From contig JAIYDP010000430.1 in the NCBI GenBank assembly GCA_027487435.1, positions 1 to 55,854 of the forward strand: a DNA stretch of 55,854 bases, in the 5' to 3' direction. Source of the stretch: Verrucomicrobiaceae bacterium (GTDB lineage: Bacteria; Verrucomicrobiota; Verrucomicrobiia; Verrucomicrobiales; Akkermansiaceae). Shown piece after piece: positions 24,925 through 32,727 of this stretch. The position numbers and the translations under genes were made by a program. The notes under the pieces were generated by a model. That model ran no database searches, was not told the origin of the DNA, and worked only from the letters and a program-made list of their open reading frames with translations. The first letter of the stretch is position 1. Every line of letters starts with the position of its first letter.

Positions 24925-25064
24925 AGTGACGAGAAATTTGCAGAAACCGAGCATGCCGACAAGGAAGAAAAAAAATTGACAATCCTTTGACACAACAGCG
25001 TCATACCCTTGCTACCATGGCAGCGTCGTGGCAATGAATGCCATGAAACGAACCAATGCATGAT

Positions 25065-25898
25065 ATGAAAAAAACGATGACTACCAAACACTTGATCGCA
25101 CTCACCCTGTTCGCCGGAGCGCACTTCCTCCACGCACAGACTCCCTCCGATCCCTACACCAAAGGCAATCTCCCCAAGGAAGAAATAGCACTGACGAAGG
25201 ACGAACAGTCAACCGACATGTCGCTTTGTTACGAAGTGTTTATGCTTCCTCTGGCAGAAGCCGCCGCGTTACAGCGGAAGGGGCTCACTGATACAGAACT
25301 CTACAAACATCTCATCGAGCAACTCAATCAAGGAACCGTCAAACAAGAAACATGCGCGGTGCTGAGATGTCGCTCAGGTCAAAAAGCTAAGACCGAGTCA
25401 AATCTCGAATACATCTATGCAACCGAGTATGAACCCCCTGAACTACCGCAAAACGTCGGACTGGGTGTTGCCGCGCCTAAAACCGATGATAAGGGAGGCC
25501 AACCCACCATTCCCAAGCCAGTGGAGCCTGTTGCGACTTCTTCCATAATCTCTCTTGAAGGATTGCGTACTCCTGCCACTCCCACAGCGTTTGAAACTCG
25601 TAACCTCGGTGAATCTTTGGAAATGCAGCTCACATTGTCGGAGGATCGAAAAACAGCCAGTTTGAACATAGTCCCCGAACATGTTCAATTGGTCGATGAG
25701 ATCACACATGGACAAGAATTGAGTGAGACGAAAATGCCAGAATTTGAAGTTCGCACAATCAATACAGCGGCAGAACTTTTGCTCGGCAAACCCTATCTGC
25801 TTGGCACCGTAAGCAGACCCACCATATCGAAGGCCGACCCTGATGCGGCCAATCGTGTCTGGTTCTCTTTCGCGACGGTCAACCTCGTGAAACACTGA
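25065..25898 (+). CDS. Exported protein of a two-component operon
   Basis: The product is 277 residues with a signal peptide (HLIALTLFAGAHFLHAQ). The mature part holds repeated acidic segments and a C-terminal half with LEMQLTLSEDRKTASLNIVP, beta-rich, reminiscent of secretin-associated or pilus-assembly-type proteins in this phylum but not assignable. Starts at 25056, 25065 and 25077 are all in frame. Its TGA overlaps the kinase ATG by one base (TGATG), so it belongs with the two-component pair and may be what the kinase senses or controls. Confidence 0.7.
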   Translation: MKKTMTTKHLIALTLFAGAHFLHAQTPSDPYTKGNLPKEEIALTKDEQSTDMSLCYEVFMLPLAEAAALQRKGLTDTELYKHLIEQLNQGTVKQETCAVLRCRSGQKAKTESNLEYIYATEYEPPELPQNVGLGVAAPKTDDKGGQPTIPKPVEPVATSSIISLEGLRTPATPTAFETRNLGESLEMQLTLSEDRKTASLNIVPEHVQLVDEITHGQELSETKMPEFEVRTINTAAELLLGKPYLLGTVSRPTISKADPDAANRVWFSFATVNLVKH

Positions 25899-27436
25899 TG
25901 CGTTCCGCTTTCATCACTCTCGTTCCGATGTTCGTCGCCGCTGTTCTTGTGACTGTAGGCGGCGAACGGTTGGCTCGACGTGAAATGGAAATCCGCACAC
26001 CGCTTGATCGCGAGCGACTCTATGAATTCGACCCGAAATTCCGGAGCGAGTTGGCGCGTCTCGATCAACTTTATCAATCCCATCTCCAACAATTGGCCGA
26101 ATGGGTAGCCGAGTCGAAAAGGTCAAATGCCGAGGCTCGCGAAGCAATGTCACTCGTCTCTGGTGTGCTTCGCGCGCATGTTTTCAAGGAACGAGGGAAA
26201 GTCATCATGCACGATGCTTTGATGAATCTACCAAAGCTTCCAGAGGTCTTGCTGGGTGAGGAGAAACGCCCTTTTGATAGCAATTTCGCAGTGATCCTCG
26301 ATCCAGAAGTGTCCTTCTCTGGATACTGGCGGGAAACACCCGCGCAAGGTATCAGTCTTAGTGTGATTCCCCTTCTCACAGGCGAAACCGTTGCCTTTCT
26401 GATTGATCGTAACATTGTCGATGAACTCAACTGCAAACATCTCACCACATGGCTAGAACATCCACTTGCCCCATTGCGCGAGGCTGAAGAGCGCATCTGC
26501 ATCACCGACCCTCAAGGACAGCAGCTCATCGCCTCTGGGCCATCCAAGCACGGTCCAGCCGCCGCTGTTTTGCCCATTCCCACCTCCCTCGGAACATGGC
26601 AAATCGAGGCATGGGACGGAGTAACAATCCAGAAGAGCCACGACACCGCAACCCTCACCGCCACGGCAGCCCTCGCGGCAATGCTCGGCATTTCTGGCAT
26701 ACTCCTATACCAACAGCAACGCCGCGCCATGCGACTTGCCGCAGAGCGCGTTTCTTTTGTCAATCGCGTCTCCCACGAACTCGGATCGCCCTTAACGAAC
26801 ATCGAACTCAATCTCGACCTCGCTCGTGATCACCTACCTGATCCCCCACCCGCTGCGCTTCATCGGCTTGATTTGGTAGCGGAGGAAATTCGTCGCCTTT
26901 CGCGTCTTGTGGCGAACGTTCTCACCTTCTCGCGCAAGGAACGCAACGCCATCGAACTCCACCAGGTGTCATGCATTCCCGCCGAAATCGTTTCGAACAC
27001 CATCGAGGGTTTTCGCCCCGCGCTGGAGAGGCGAGGCATTCAGATGGAAACCCTCATCGAGGCCCATCAACCCACTCTCCTTGATCCCGATGCCCTCGCC
27101 CAAATCACGGGCAATCTCATCTCGAACGTCGAAAAGTACGCGGCATCGGGCGGCTGGATTTATGTCTCCTTGCGCCATGCAAATTCCTCGCTCGAATTGG
27201 AAGTTCGCGATCGTGGCCCAGGCATTCCCAAAGCCTCGCGCAAACGCATCTTCGATGCCTTCACCCGCGTTCATCAAAGCGTCAGCGAGGGTTCCAGCGG
27301 CACCGGCCTCGGACTCGCCATCGCTCGTGAACTGGCCCAACGCATGAACGGTGTACTCGATCTCATCGATAGCAATGAAGGCGCCACCTTCCGCTTACGC
27401 ATTCCCTCTCAAGTTCCAGCTCCCACAACTCCATGA
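25898..27436 (+). CDS. Sensor histidine kinase
   Basis: The 512-residue kinase has a helix near residues 5-22, an extracytoplasmic sensor region of some 220 residues with no known domain, and a second helix near 250-270. HisKA follows, with VSHELGSPLTNIELNLDL (phospho-acceptor His near 291), then HATPase_c with N-box ITGNLISNVEKYA, G1 VRDRGPGIP and G2 GTGLGLAIA. It would phosphorylate the response regulator encoded next, whose ATG overlaps its stop (ATGA). The stimulus is unknown. Confidence 0.93.
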   Translation: MRSAFITLVPMFVAAVLVTVGGERLARREMEIRTPLDRERLYEFDPKFRSELARLDQLYQSHLQQLAEWVAESKRSNAEAREAMSLVSGVLRAHVFKERGKVIMHDALMNLPKLPEVLLGEEKRPFDSNFAVILDPEVSFSGYWRETPAQGISLSVIPLLTGETVAFLIDRNIVDELNCKHLTTWLEHPLAPLREAEERICITDPQGQQLIASGPSKHGPAAAVLPIPTSLGTWQIEAWDGVTIQKSHDTATLTATAALAAMLGISGILLYQQQRRAMRLAAERVSFVNRVSHELGSPLTNIELNLDLARDHLPDPPPAALHRLDLVAEEIRRLSRLVANVLTFSRKERNAIELHQVSCIPAEIVSNTIEGFRPALERRGIQMETLIEAHQPTLLDPDALAQITGNLISNVEKYAASGGWIYVSLRHANSSLELEVRDRGPGIPKASRKRIFDAFTRVHQSVSEGSSGTGLGLAIARELAQRMNGVLDLIDSNEGATFRLRIPSQVPAPTTP

Positions 27437-28107
27437 CGATCCTCATCGCCGAAGACGATCCGCTCACTCTCGATGCTCTAGCTGCCTGCGTGGAGTCAGA
27501 AGGTTTTACTGCTTTGCGGGCCAGCGATGGGAAAAAAGCCCTCGAACTGTGGCGAAATCACAAGCCGGACCTACTCTGCCTCGACATCATGATGCCTGGC
27601 ATCGATGGCTTTGAAGTTTGCCGACGTGTGCGAAACGGCGACCCGAAAATCCCCATCCTTTTCCTCTCGGCAAAAAACGAAGAGCGCGATGTCATTACCG
27701 GCCTTGGTCTTGGTGCGGATGATTTCATTCGCAAGCCTTTTACCCGTGCTGAGGTCATGGCTCGCATCCGCGCGGCGCTTCGCCGCGTGCAGCATCCTAG
27801 TGCTGAAGACGATCACTTTACCCTAGGCGATCTCGTGGTTCAGCCCCGCGCTCTTTGTGCTAGGCGCGGTAGTCAAAACATCGATCTCACCCCAAGAGAA
27901 ATTTCCCTGCTGCGCCTGCTCCACACCCACCGCGGCCAAGCCGTCAGCCGCGATGCCTTCCTCGACATCTGCTGGGGCCTGGACTACTACCCCGACTCCC
28001 GCACGCTCGACCAACACATCCTTTTGCTACGAAAAAAAATCGAACGCGATCCCTCGCAACCCGAAATCATTCTCTCCGTTCGCGGTATCGGTTACCGCCA
28101 CGGATGA
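27433..28107 (+). CDS. OmpR/PhoB-family response regulator
   Basis: The 224-residue protein has a receiver domain (EDDP acidic pocket at 7-10, phospho-acceptor Asp in LLCLDIMMPGIDG near 53, Thr/Ser in FLSAKN, Lys in FIRKPFTRAEV) and a C-terminal winged helix (LTPREISLLRLLHTHRGQAV, DQHILLLRKKIERDP, VRGIGYRHG). It is the partner of the overlapping kinase gene. It probably regulates its own operon; no repeated operator was found upstream of 25056. Confidence 0.95.
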   Translation: MTILIAEDDPLTLDALAACVESEGFTALRASDGKKALELWRNHKPDLLCLDIMMPGIDGFEVCRRVRNGDPKIPILFLSAKNEERDVITGLGLGADDFIRKPFTRAEVMARIRAALRRVQHPSAEDDHFTLGDLVVQPRALCARRGSQNIDLTPREISLLRLLHTHRGQAVSRDAFLDICWGLDYYPDSRTLDQHILLLRKKIERDPSQPEIILSVRGIGYRHG

Positions 28108-28244
28108 TCATGAAGCAAGGCACCATTAAGCAAAAAATTCGATCTCTTTCCTGAAGGGATTCTATTCCATTTCCGCATGAACCTAAAATCCGCAGTTTAA
28201 GAGCGGAAGGTATGGTCATTGCTTTGATTGCATGTCACCCTTCC

Positions 28245-28461
28245 GCGCCAACGGCGCACCGCGATTCAAATCGCGTGAGGCGAAGCCTCTTACGCGACCA
28301 GCCTAGTCCAACGGGTTAGGTTTTCGAATTCAGAGACATTCTTGAGGGCTGTAGGCCCGTTTCATGACGAGCAAGATGTTCGTGCTTTCAGCCTTCGTTG
28401 TGTTTTTTCTCATCATCCCTAGCCCGATGGGCTAGGCTGCCATGAATGGCACCTTTGGTGC
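28245..28461. repeat. Hairpin-dense intergenic repeat region (REP/MITE-like)
   Basis: Within about 220 bp there are at least six short perfect hairpins with 2-3 base loops: GCGCC-AAC-GGCGC (28245), CGCGATT-CA-AATCGCG (28260), GAGGC-GAA-GCCTC (28277), CCTAGCCC-GAT-GGGCTAGG (28418), GCCAT-GA-ATGGC (28439) and GCACC-TTT-GGTGC (28449). The rest of 28108-28775 shows no convincing gene. Such chains of small palindromes look like dispersed extragenic repeats, which should recur elsewhere in the genome. Confidence 0.6.
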
Positions 28462-28689
28462 GTTAGAACGGGCTTCGTTTATTGCATGAATTGACCACGA
28501 ATCAGACTGATTCAAACTGCTTTTTTCTTGGTAGATCGATGCATCGCAAGGATTTTTCGCAATCGAAATTCATTTCTTTTATCAATCAGTAAAGTCAGCG
28601 TAATGAGTGGTCGCAACTGCTGAATTTTAGGATGAAACCTCTTGTCAAATATGCCATGAAAACTGCTGGCGATATACTTCTGATTTCGG

Positions 28690-28810
28690 GTCTAACATAA
28701 AATCTTCGCATCAATTTTCTTTGGAATGCGCGAATGAGAACGCATCTCCAAATCTTGCCTAGAGGTCGATTCGCCCTAGGGCTTCGATAACGAAGCGGTA
28801 GCCTGTTTGC
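28690..28810 (-). other. Possible terminal attC site of array 2
   Basis: On the - strand an AGCAAAC (28804-28810) and a GTTAGAC (28690-28696, fitting GTTRRRY) are 121 bp apart, at the 3' end of the YceK-like gene. The interior is not related to the other long sites, so this is tentative. Confidence 0.35.
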
Positions 28811-29162
28811 TAGAGCCCGCTGATTCGCTTGGCGTTTTCTTAGGTGCTTTGGTTTCACCCATCCGAACGATATCTGTTGGAAGATAAATCACATCGCTGA
28901 CGACGGAAAACGGGCAGTCGATCACTGCTCCAGCGCCATACGCCAATCTTTCGCCAAGATTGTTCTTTTGATTTGGATCACCCATGAACAACAAAGGCTC
29001 TCCTTTGACGCTCCAAAACCAAAAGGCCTCCGCATCAAGCACGGTTGCAGGAAAAATTTTAGTTGGAGGACTGACTCCATCCGAACGAACAAATACTGTC
29101 GCACAATTGCTCATGGCTAGCATGCAAGCAAAGGAAGAAGTCAGTTTGATACGATGAAGCAT
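28776..29162 (-). CDS. YceK/YidQ-like lipoprotein, cassette gene
   Basis: The 128-residue protein has a lipoprotein signal (MLHRIKLTSSFACMLAMSNC, lipobox AMSNC). The mature domain matches the YceK/YidQ pattern of small outer-membrane lipoproteins: FPATVLDAEAFWF, then DCPFSVVSDVIYLPTDI, that is the 'YPGT...DLPLSLVADTLLLP' order by eye. Starts upstream of 29162 lie within the attC. The C-terminus is Ser/Ala/Lys-rich and may come from the attC. Confidence 0.78.
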   Translation of the reverse strand: MLHRIKLTSSFACMLAMSNCATVFVRSDGVSPPTKIFPATVLDAEAFWFWSVKGEPLLFMGDPNQKNNLGERLAYGAGAVIDCPFSVVSDVIYLPTDIVRMGETKAPKKTPSESAGSSKQATASLSKP

Positions 29163-29167
29163 AGCGC

Positions 29168-29228
29168 GAAAAACGTCTAGCTCATCCACGCGGAAAGGAA
29201 AGCCTGAAATCAAACTGGAGTGTTATCG
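29168..29228 (-). other. attC site, 61-bp type
   Basis: On the - strand it begins with CGATAAC (29222-29228) and ends with GTTTTTC (29168-29174). Positions 29170-29217 are repeated perfectly (48 bp) at 29734-29781, on the other side of the YbjQ-like cassette. Confidence 0.75.
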
Positions 29229-29725
29229 TATCGATCCTTGGATGCTGCATGTTCGTCCATGGCCGATGCAAGAATCACTGCTGTACCCGAGGCAGTGATC
29301 ATTAGCATGGTACCGCCCACTGTCTCGTGATCAATAGTAACGCCGACGATGGCTTGCGCTCCCAAATCTTCTGCTTCGCGCTTCATTTTCTGTAACGCTA
29401 TGGATCGTACTTCTCGAAGTTTTGTCTCGTAAACTCCAGACCGACCATCAATTCGATCCGTAATTCCCGCAACGAAATCCCTGAGGAGATTTGCATCCAT
29501 GACGGCTTCGCCACATACGATACCTTTGATCCCAGCGATCTTTCTCCCAGGAATAAACGGTGTCGTAGAGCATACGACGTTCTTATCGCACACGACTTCA
29601 GGATCAGAATTGTTGCTGTTTGCGATACCGAGTTGAATATGGTCATTTCTAACGCATCCACAGCTCCAGCATGAGTCAAATTGGTCTTCGTGGCATTCAC
29701 CACACGATTGGCACGTCCATTTCAT
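29210..29725 (-). CDS. Zinc-ribbon plus YbjQ/DUF74-family protein, cassette gene
   Basis: The 171-residue protein begins with a zinc ribbon (CQSCGECHEDQFDSCWSCGC) and continues with a YbjQ (heavy-metal-binding) domain: FIPGRKIAGIKGIVCGEAV, LRDFVAGITDRIDGRSGVYE and AEDLGAQAIVGVTIDHET, the standard motif order of this pentameric family of unknown function. The ribbon fusion is less common than YbjQ alone. Its last residues DNTPV and stop are inside the attC at 29168-29228. Confidence 0.88.
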   Translation of the reverse strand: MKWTCQSCGECHEDQFDSCWSCGCVRNDHIQLGIANSNNSDPEVVCDKNVVCSTTPFIPGRKIAGIKGIVCGEAVMDANLLRDFVAGITDRIDGRSGVYETKLREVRSIALQKMKREAEDLGAQAIVGVTIDHETVGGTMLMITASGTAVILASAMDEHAASKDRYDNTPV

Positions 29726-29731
29726 AGTATT

Positions 29732-29819
29732 ACAAAACGTCTAGCTCATCCACGCGGAAAGGAAAGCCTGAAATCAAACTGAGACGTTACCCTCCGTTGG
29801 ATATACCGTCTTGTTGGGT
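29732..29819 (-). other. Chimeric attC site
   Basis: The left part (29732-29792) repeats the 29168-29228 site, while the right part (about 29788-29817) repeats 30 bases of the 30396-30448 site (TACCCTCCGTTGGATATACC and on). Arms on the - strand are ACCCAAC (29813-29819) and GTTTTGT (29732-29738), with an extra inner GTTACCC boundary. It looks like a fusion of two attC halves. Confidence 0.7.
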
Positions 29820-29826
29820 GTCTTTT

Positions 29827-30096
29827 TTATCTGAATAGGTCACTGTGGCTACCGGTTCTCTCAAGAAACAAGAAATCGCTGTCCACTCTATAGATTAGAA
29901 TCCAGTCTGGTTCGATATGGCAATCCCTTGAGCCTGACCAGTTGCCAATCAATGCGTGGTCACGATGTCTCTCTTCTAACGATTCGCTATGGGCAATGGC
30001 GCTAACGATGTCTTTGAGCTTACTCAAATCTTTGCCTCGCTTCTTTATTCTCTTAAGATCCTTTTTAAATTGGCTGGTCTGGAAAATCGCCTTCAT
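29827..30096 (-). CDS. YafQ/RelE-type toxin
   Basis: The 89-residue protein is a YafQ-family mRNA interferase: FQTSQFKKDLKRIKKRGKD at the N-terminus, DHALIGNWSGSRDCHIEPDW in the centre with the catalytic His-rich loop, and a C-terminal LLIYRV/LERTGSHSDLF-type strand with the conserved GSHSDLF. It follows the DinJ-type antitoxin with an ATGA overlap, the standard dinJ-yafQ order. Confidence 0.92.
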   Translation of the reverse strand: MKAIFQTSQFKKDLKRIKKRGKDLSKLKDIVSAIAHSESLEERHRDHALIGNWSGSRDCHIEPDWILIYRVDSDFLFLERTGSHSDLFR

Positions 30097-30350
30097 GCCT
30101 TCCAGCTCTCAAAAAGTTCATCGGTAGAGTTGAATTGTTGTAGGTTGCGGCCATTCCTAGAGTCTTCTAGAGCCTTAATCGTCTCATCATTCGGAATAGA
30201 CACATCGAAGGGAAGTCCGTTTCTCAATGCGATTTGAGTGTAAAACATCCGAATCGCCTCGGTAGGGCTTAACCCAAGGCGTTGGAGTATGCCTTCTGCC
30301 TGCTCCTTAATTTCAGGCTGAATCCGAGTATGAACTGCTGCAGTCTTCAT
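30093..30350 (-). CDS. DinJ/RelB-type antitoxin
   Basis: The 85-residue ribbon-helix-helix protein reads VHTRIQPEIKEQAEGILQRL then GLSPTEAIRMFYTQIALRNGLPF, the RelB/DinJ signature; the C-terminal part (SNDETIKAL-like and TDELFESW) would bind the toxin. ATG 30350 is preferred to upstream ATGs at 30377 and 30368, which fall in the operator. It overlaps the stop of the upstream lipoprotein frame by ATGA (30347-30350), so it can be translated both from its own promoter and by coupling. Confidence 0.9.
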   Translation of the reverse strand: MKTAAVHTRIQPEIKEQAEGILQRLGLSPTEAIRMFYTQIALRNGLPFDVSIPNDETIKALEDSRNGRNLQQFNSTDELFESWKA

Positions 30351-30913
30351 TGACGTAATGTGTTGCATCTGCAACATGATGTCAAGGAGTTTTTCACCCA
30401 ACGATGAGTCAACGCGTACCCTCCGTTGGATATACCGTCTTGTTGGATATGTATTTTGTTCGTTTGACGGCTAAAGTTTACCGTGAAGCCCCTCGCGCCT
30501 TCCGTCATCTTGTCATAAAGCACAAACATTGAGTGGTCGGCATGCAGCGGAATTAGTGGAAACGGCTGATTGGCTTTGGGAATAACGGATTGGCTATAAA
30601 ACAAGCTGAGATCCATTGGAATCATTTGAGGCTCCCCTCTCTTTCCAGTATAATCTGAAATCCATACACCACAACCTTCGATCTGCCAAATATCTTGCCC
30701 TTCCCAACTATTCTGCTTCAGCTTAAAACGAATTTTCTCCTTTTCAAGGTAACTGCGAACTTCCCACGGGGTGAGCTTGTTGCGACTAGAAAGGAACTTT
30801 ACGAACCTTCGCTCGCTTACACTCGAGTCAGGAAAGCGACGCGAAAATGGATCGGACGCGCAACTCGAAAGCAACACCGCGAGGCACAAGATTAGTATGA
30901 TTCGCATCTTCAT
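30347..30913 (-). CDS. Lipoprotein reading through attC into the TA cassette
   Basis: The 188-residue frame has a lipoprotein signal (MKMRIILILCLAVLLSSCAS, lipobox LSSC). The mature part is not recognised; it contains LTPWEVRSYLEKEKIRFKLK and a tail of polar residues. The frame passes through the whole attC site 30396-30448 and ends at the ATGA overlapping the antitoxin start, so its last 35 or so residues are attC plus downstream cassette sequence. Either a shorter native stop was lost on insertion or the junction is fortuitous. Starts upstream of 30913 lack a signal peptide. Confidence 0.65.
   Translation of the reverse strand: MKMRIILILCLAVLLSSCASDPFSRRFPDSSVSERRFVKFLSSRNKLTPWEVRSYLEKEKIRFKLKQNSWEGQDIWQIEGCGVWISDYTGKRGEPQMIPMDLSLFYSQSVIPKANQPFPLIPLHADHSMFVLYDKMTEGARGFTVNFSRQTNKIHIQQDGISNGGYALTHRWVKNSLTSCCRCNTLRQ
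30361..30376. promoter_or_regulatory. DinJ-type operator palindrome
   Basis: TGTTGCA-TC-TGCAACA is a perfect 7+2+7 inverted repeat 10 bp before the antitoxin start. On the - strand a TTGACA box (30380-30385) lies just upstream, so the palindrome sits between the -35 and -10 positions, ideal for autorepression by the antitoxin-toxin complex. Binding is inferred. Confidence 0.65.
30396..30448 (-). other. attC site, 53-bp type
   Basis: On the - strand the arms are ATCCAAC (30442-30448) and GTTGGGT (30396-30402), both exact matches to the core-site consensus. It is the shortest site in the window. Confidence 0.88.
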
Positions 30914-30959
30914 ATTCTTACCAAGACGAGGCCTTGCACCCGCTACCGAGAACGCCACT

Positions 30960-31043
30960 CCGCAACATAGTTAAAGATTGTAGTCAAGAGTGTCATTTCG
31001 AATCAGGGCGGGTAACGGGTTGTTCACCTCCTTCTTGTTGGGC
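30960..31043 (-). other. attC site, 84-bp type
   Basis: On the - strand the arms are GCCCAAC (31037-31043) and GTTGCGG (30960-30966). The interior ACAACCCGTTACCCGCCCTG matches the 5754-5833 and 4354-4478 sites of array 1. Confidence 0.75.
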
Positions 31044-32129
31044 TGGGTTGGTTTGTTTGAATAAGTGGCACACGAGGCTACGCGTCCCATCAGGGCGCAC
31101 CAGCCAAAAACCTTTGTAATCAGCGTTCGTTTTCGGAGACTTCGTTAGTGGTTCATTGCAATAGATCTGCCAGAAAACAGCATATGGGCAACCGAATCGT
31201 TGGGCCTCTACGAGCAGTGCACTGGTGCGCTCAAGAACAACTTGCGGAGACGCCTCTGATTCGGAGAGACCGAATTCTCCTACATACACACCGTGATTAC
31301 CAAATGGTTCCGTTGGTTGCTTATGCTTCGAAACGAAAGCCAATGCCTCGGCGAACTGAACCGGAGAGTCCTTCGTGTCCCATGCAGAGTAGGATGCTAA
31401 ATCAACAGGCACATGAGGCAATACGTCCGTGGTAACGCTCGGCGTGCCATGCACCTGTGCCTGCCTGACGAGGTTGACCTCGCACGCATGGAAGACCCGT
31501 GCCCCTCCGGAGCCGAACTCGGCACGAGCGCGAGCGACACCGCGTTGCCGCGCGGCCAGCCAGCGAATCATCGCCGCCGTCGCGGTCGGTGTTGGTTTCG
31601 TGGCAGGGTCAAAGCCGCCACGCAGTGCCCAGTCGCCCTCCCAGTTCTGGATGATGAACGTCTTGCGGGTTTCAGCATAGGTGCGGAGCAAATGACGGGT
31701 CAACGAAGCGAAGCACTCTTCCTCCGCATGCTCATCATCGGATGAAAAACTTTCCCGCCAATAACCCGCGGAGCGTCCCGGTCGAAAAGACATGAGGATG
31801 AACGTATCGAACTTGCGCGCAAAAAGGGCACGGTAGTAGGGAGTGCCTGCCAGCGCCTCCAGAGTATCTACGGAGGGCCACTGCGAATGAAAAGGATAAA
31901 GCCTCTGCGATGGGTTGTCGGTGTCGAGGCTGAGACTGACCTTGATACATTTTGCTCCAATTTGTTGCGCGGTCTCAGCACCTTCGTTAAGGTAGTCGCT
32001 TTCGGTGAAGGAATACAGCCCTCCGATATGCGCCACACCCAATTGAGTCGGAGGTTCAGGTCGGAGTGCTTGCGTCTGAGTGAGCAAAGAGGAGCCGAGA
32101 ACTATGGGAATGCAAAGTCTTTTGAGCAT
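30993..32129 (-). CDS. Exported glycoside hydrolase-like protein, cassette gene
   Basis: The 378-residue protein has a signal peptide (MLKRLCIPIVLGSSLLTQTQA). The rest reads as a TIM barrel: QLGVAHIGGLYSF, QIGAKCIKVSLSLD, FDTFILMSFRPG, FIIQNWEGDWAL (possible acid/base Glu), YSAWDTKD, GVYVGEFGLSESEA (possible nucleophile Glu) and YAVFWQIYCNEP, the strand order seen in GH5/GH42-type enzymes. The substrate is unknown. The C-terminal tail NPAQQEGGEQPVTRPDSK is encoded by attC 30960-31043 and resembles the tail of the 3451-4452 protein. At 1.1 kb it is large for a cassette gene. Confidence 0.7.
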   Translation of the reverse strand: MLKRLCIPIVLGSSLLTQTQALRPEPPTQLGVAHIGGLYSFTESDYLNEGAETAQQIGAKCIKVSLSLDTDNPSQRLYPFHSQWPSVDTLEALAGTPYYRALFARKFDTFILMSFRPGRSAGYWRESFSSDDEHAEEECFASLTRHLLRTYAETRKTFIIQNWEGDWALRGGFDPATKPTPTATAAMIRWLAARQRGVARARAEFGSGGARVFHACEVNLVRQAQVHGTPSVTTDVLPHVPVDLASYSAWDTKDSPVQFAEALAFVSKHKQPTEPFGNHGVYVGEFGLSESEASPQVVLERTSALLVEAQRFGCPYAVFWQIYCNEPLTKSPKTNADYKGFWLVRPDGTRSLVCHLFKQTNPAQQEGGEQPVTRPDSK

Positions 32130-32152
32130 GGCATCGAATGATTTGTCTATGG

Positions 32153-32279
32153 ACTAACGGAAAGCACATGCAACCCTAGTGGCGAGAACGGAAGTGACTT
32201 ACAGGGTTAGGGTTGTAGTTACGGGAAATCATGCAAACAGGGAGGCTGATAGTAGTTGTCATGATGAGGCTTGTTCGCT
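32153..32279 (-). other. attC site, long type
   Basis: On the - strand it runs from AGCGAAC (32273-32279) to GTTAGTC (32153-32159). The interior shares CCTGTTT, CATGATTT and CCGTAACTACA blocks with the 2150-2279 site. Confidence 0.75.
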
Positions 32280-32305
32280 TTGTGTTTTGCTGTGACATCT
32301 GCGGT

Positions 32306-32719
32306 TCATTCATCGATCTCGCTGGGAGGTGCTGGATAGAGCGCATAGCCGATTCCCGCGTTCAGATCCAACGCAGCCTTTAGGGTGTCTGGGTCAAGGT
32401 GCTCCGCGAAGCAAAATGGATCTCCTCCGACGTGATAGCCTGCGAAAAACTCACGATGACCAGCCCTATCCCAACAATCACGTACTTCAGGGGGAAGCTC
32501 CCGAATCATCTCAGAAAATCGGAGAATCGTAGTGTTCGCATCCTTACTAGGAATCGGCGCGAAGTAGATATACCACTTGTGGGAATCGCACTCCAGCTTG
32601 GCGACGTAATTGTCTTGATCCTCAAACCACTTCACGAATACGGACGAGTCAAAATCGGTCTTGATAGCAATTTCGACACTGATGAACTCGGTTTTTCGTT
32701 TGGGCATCGTATCGAGCAT
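32306..32719 (-). CDS. Hypothetical protein, cassette gene
   Basis: The 137-residue cytosolic protein starts MLDTMPKRKTEFISVEI; an upstream in-frame ATG at 32773 lies in the attC. It alternates beta strands and helices (DFDSSVFVKWFEDQDNYVAK, KWYIYFAPIP, LRFSEMIRELPPEVRDCWD) and looks like a small alpha/beta domain, perhaps of the immunity-protein type common in polymorphic toxin systems. That is a guess from composition; no family was recognised. Confidence 0.65.
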   Translation of the reverse strand: MLDTMPKRKTEFISVEIAIKTDFDSSVFVKWFEDQDNYVAKLECDSHKWYIYFAPIPSKDANTTILRFSEMIRELPPEVRDCWDRAGHREFFAGYHVGGDPFCFAEHLDPDTLKAALDLNAGIGYALYPAPPSEIDE

Positions 32720-32727
32720 ATTCTTGA

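Noticed and set aside
24976..25018. Two TTGACA boxes before the two-component operon as promoters
   Set aside because: Spacings to any -10-like hexamer (19-20 bp) are poor, so no promoter is called.
28260..28275. T-arm-like GATTCAAATC suggesting a tRNA
   Set aside because: It is the centre of a perfect hairpin; no acceptor, D or anticodon stems surround it.
28595..28858. 87-codon - strand frame between the hairpin region and array 2
   Set aside because: Very basic composition, no start signal, overlaps the end of the YceK-like gene and the possible attC.
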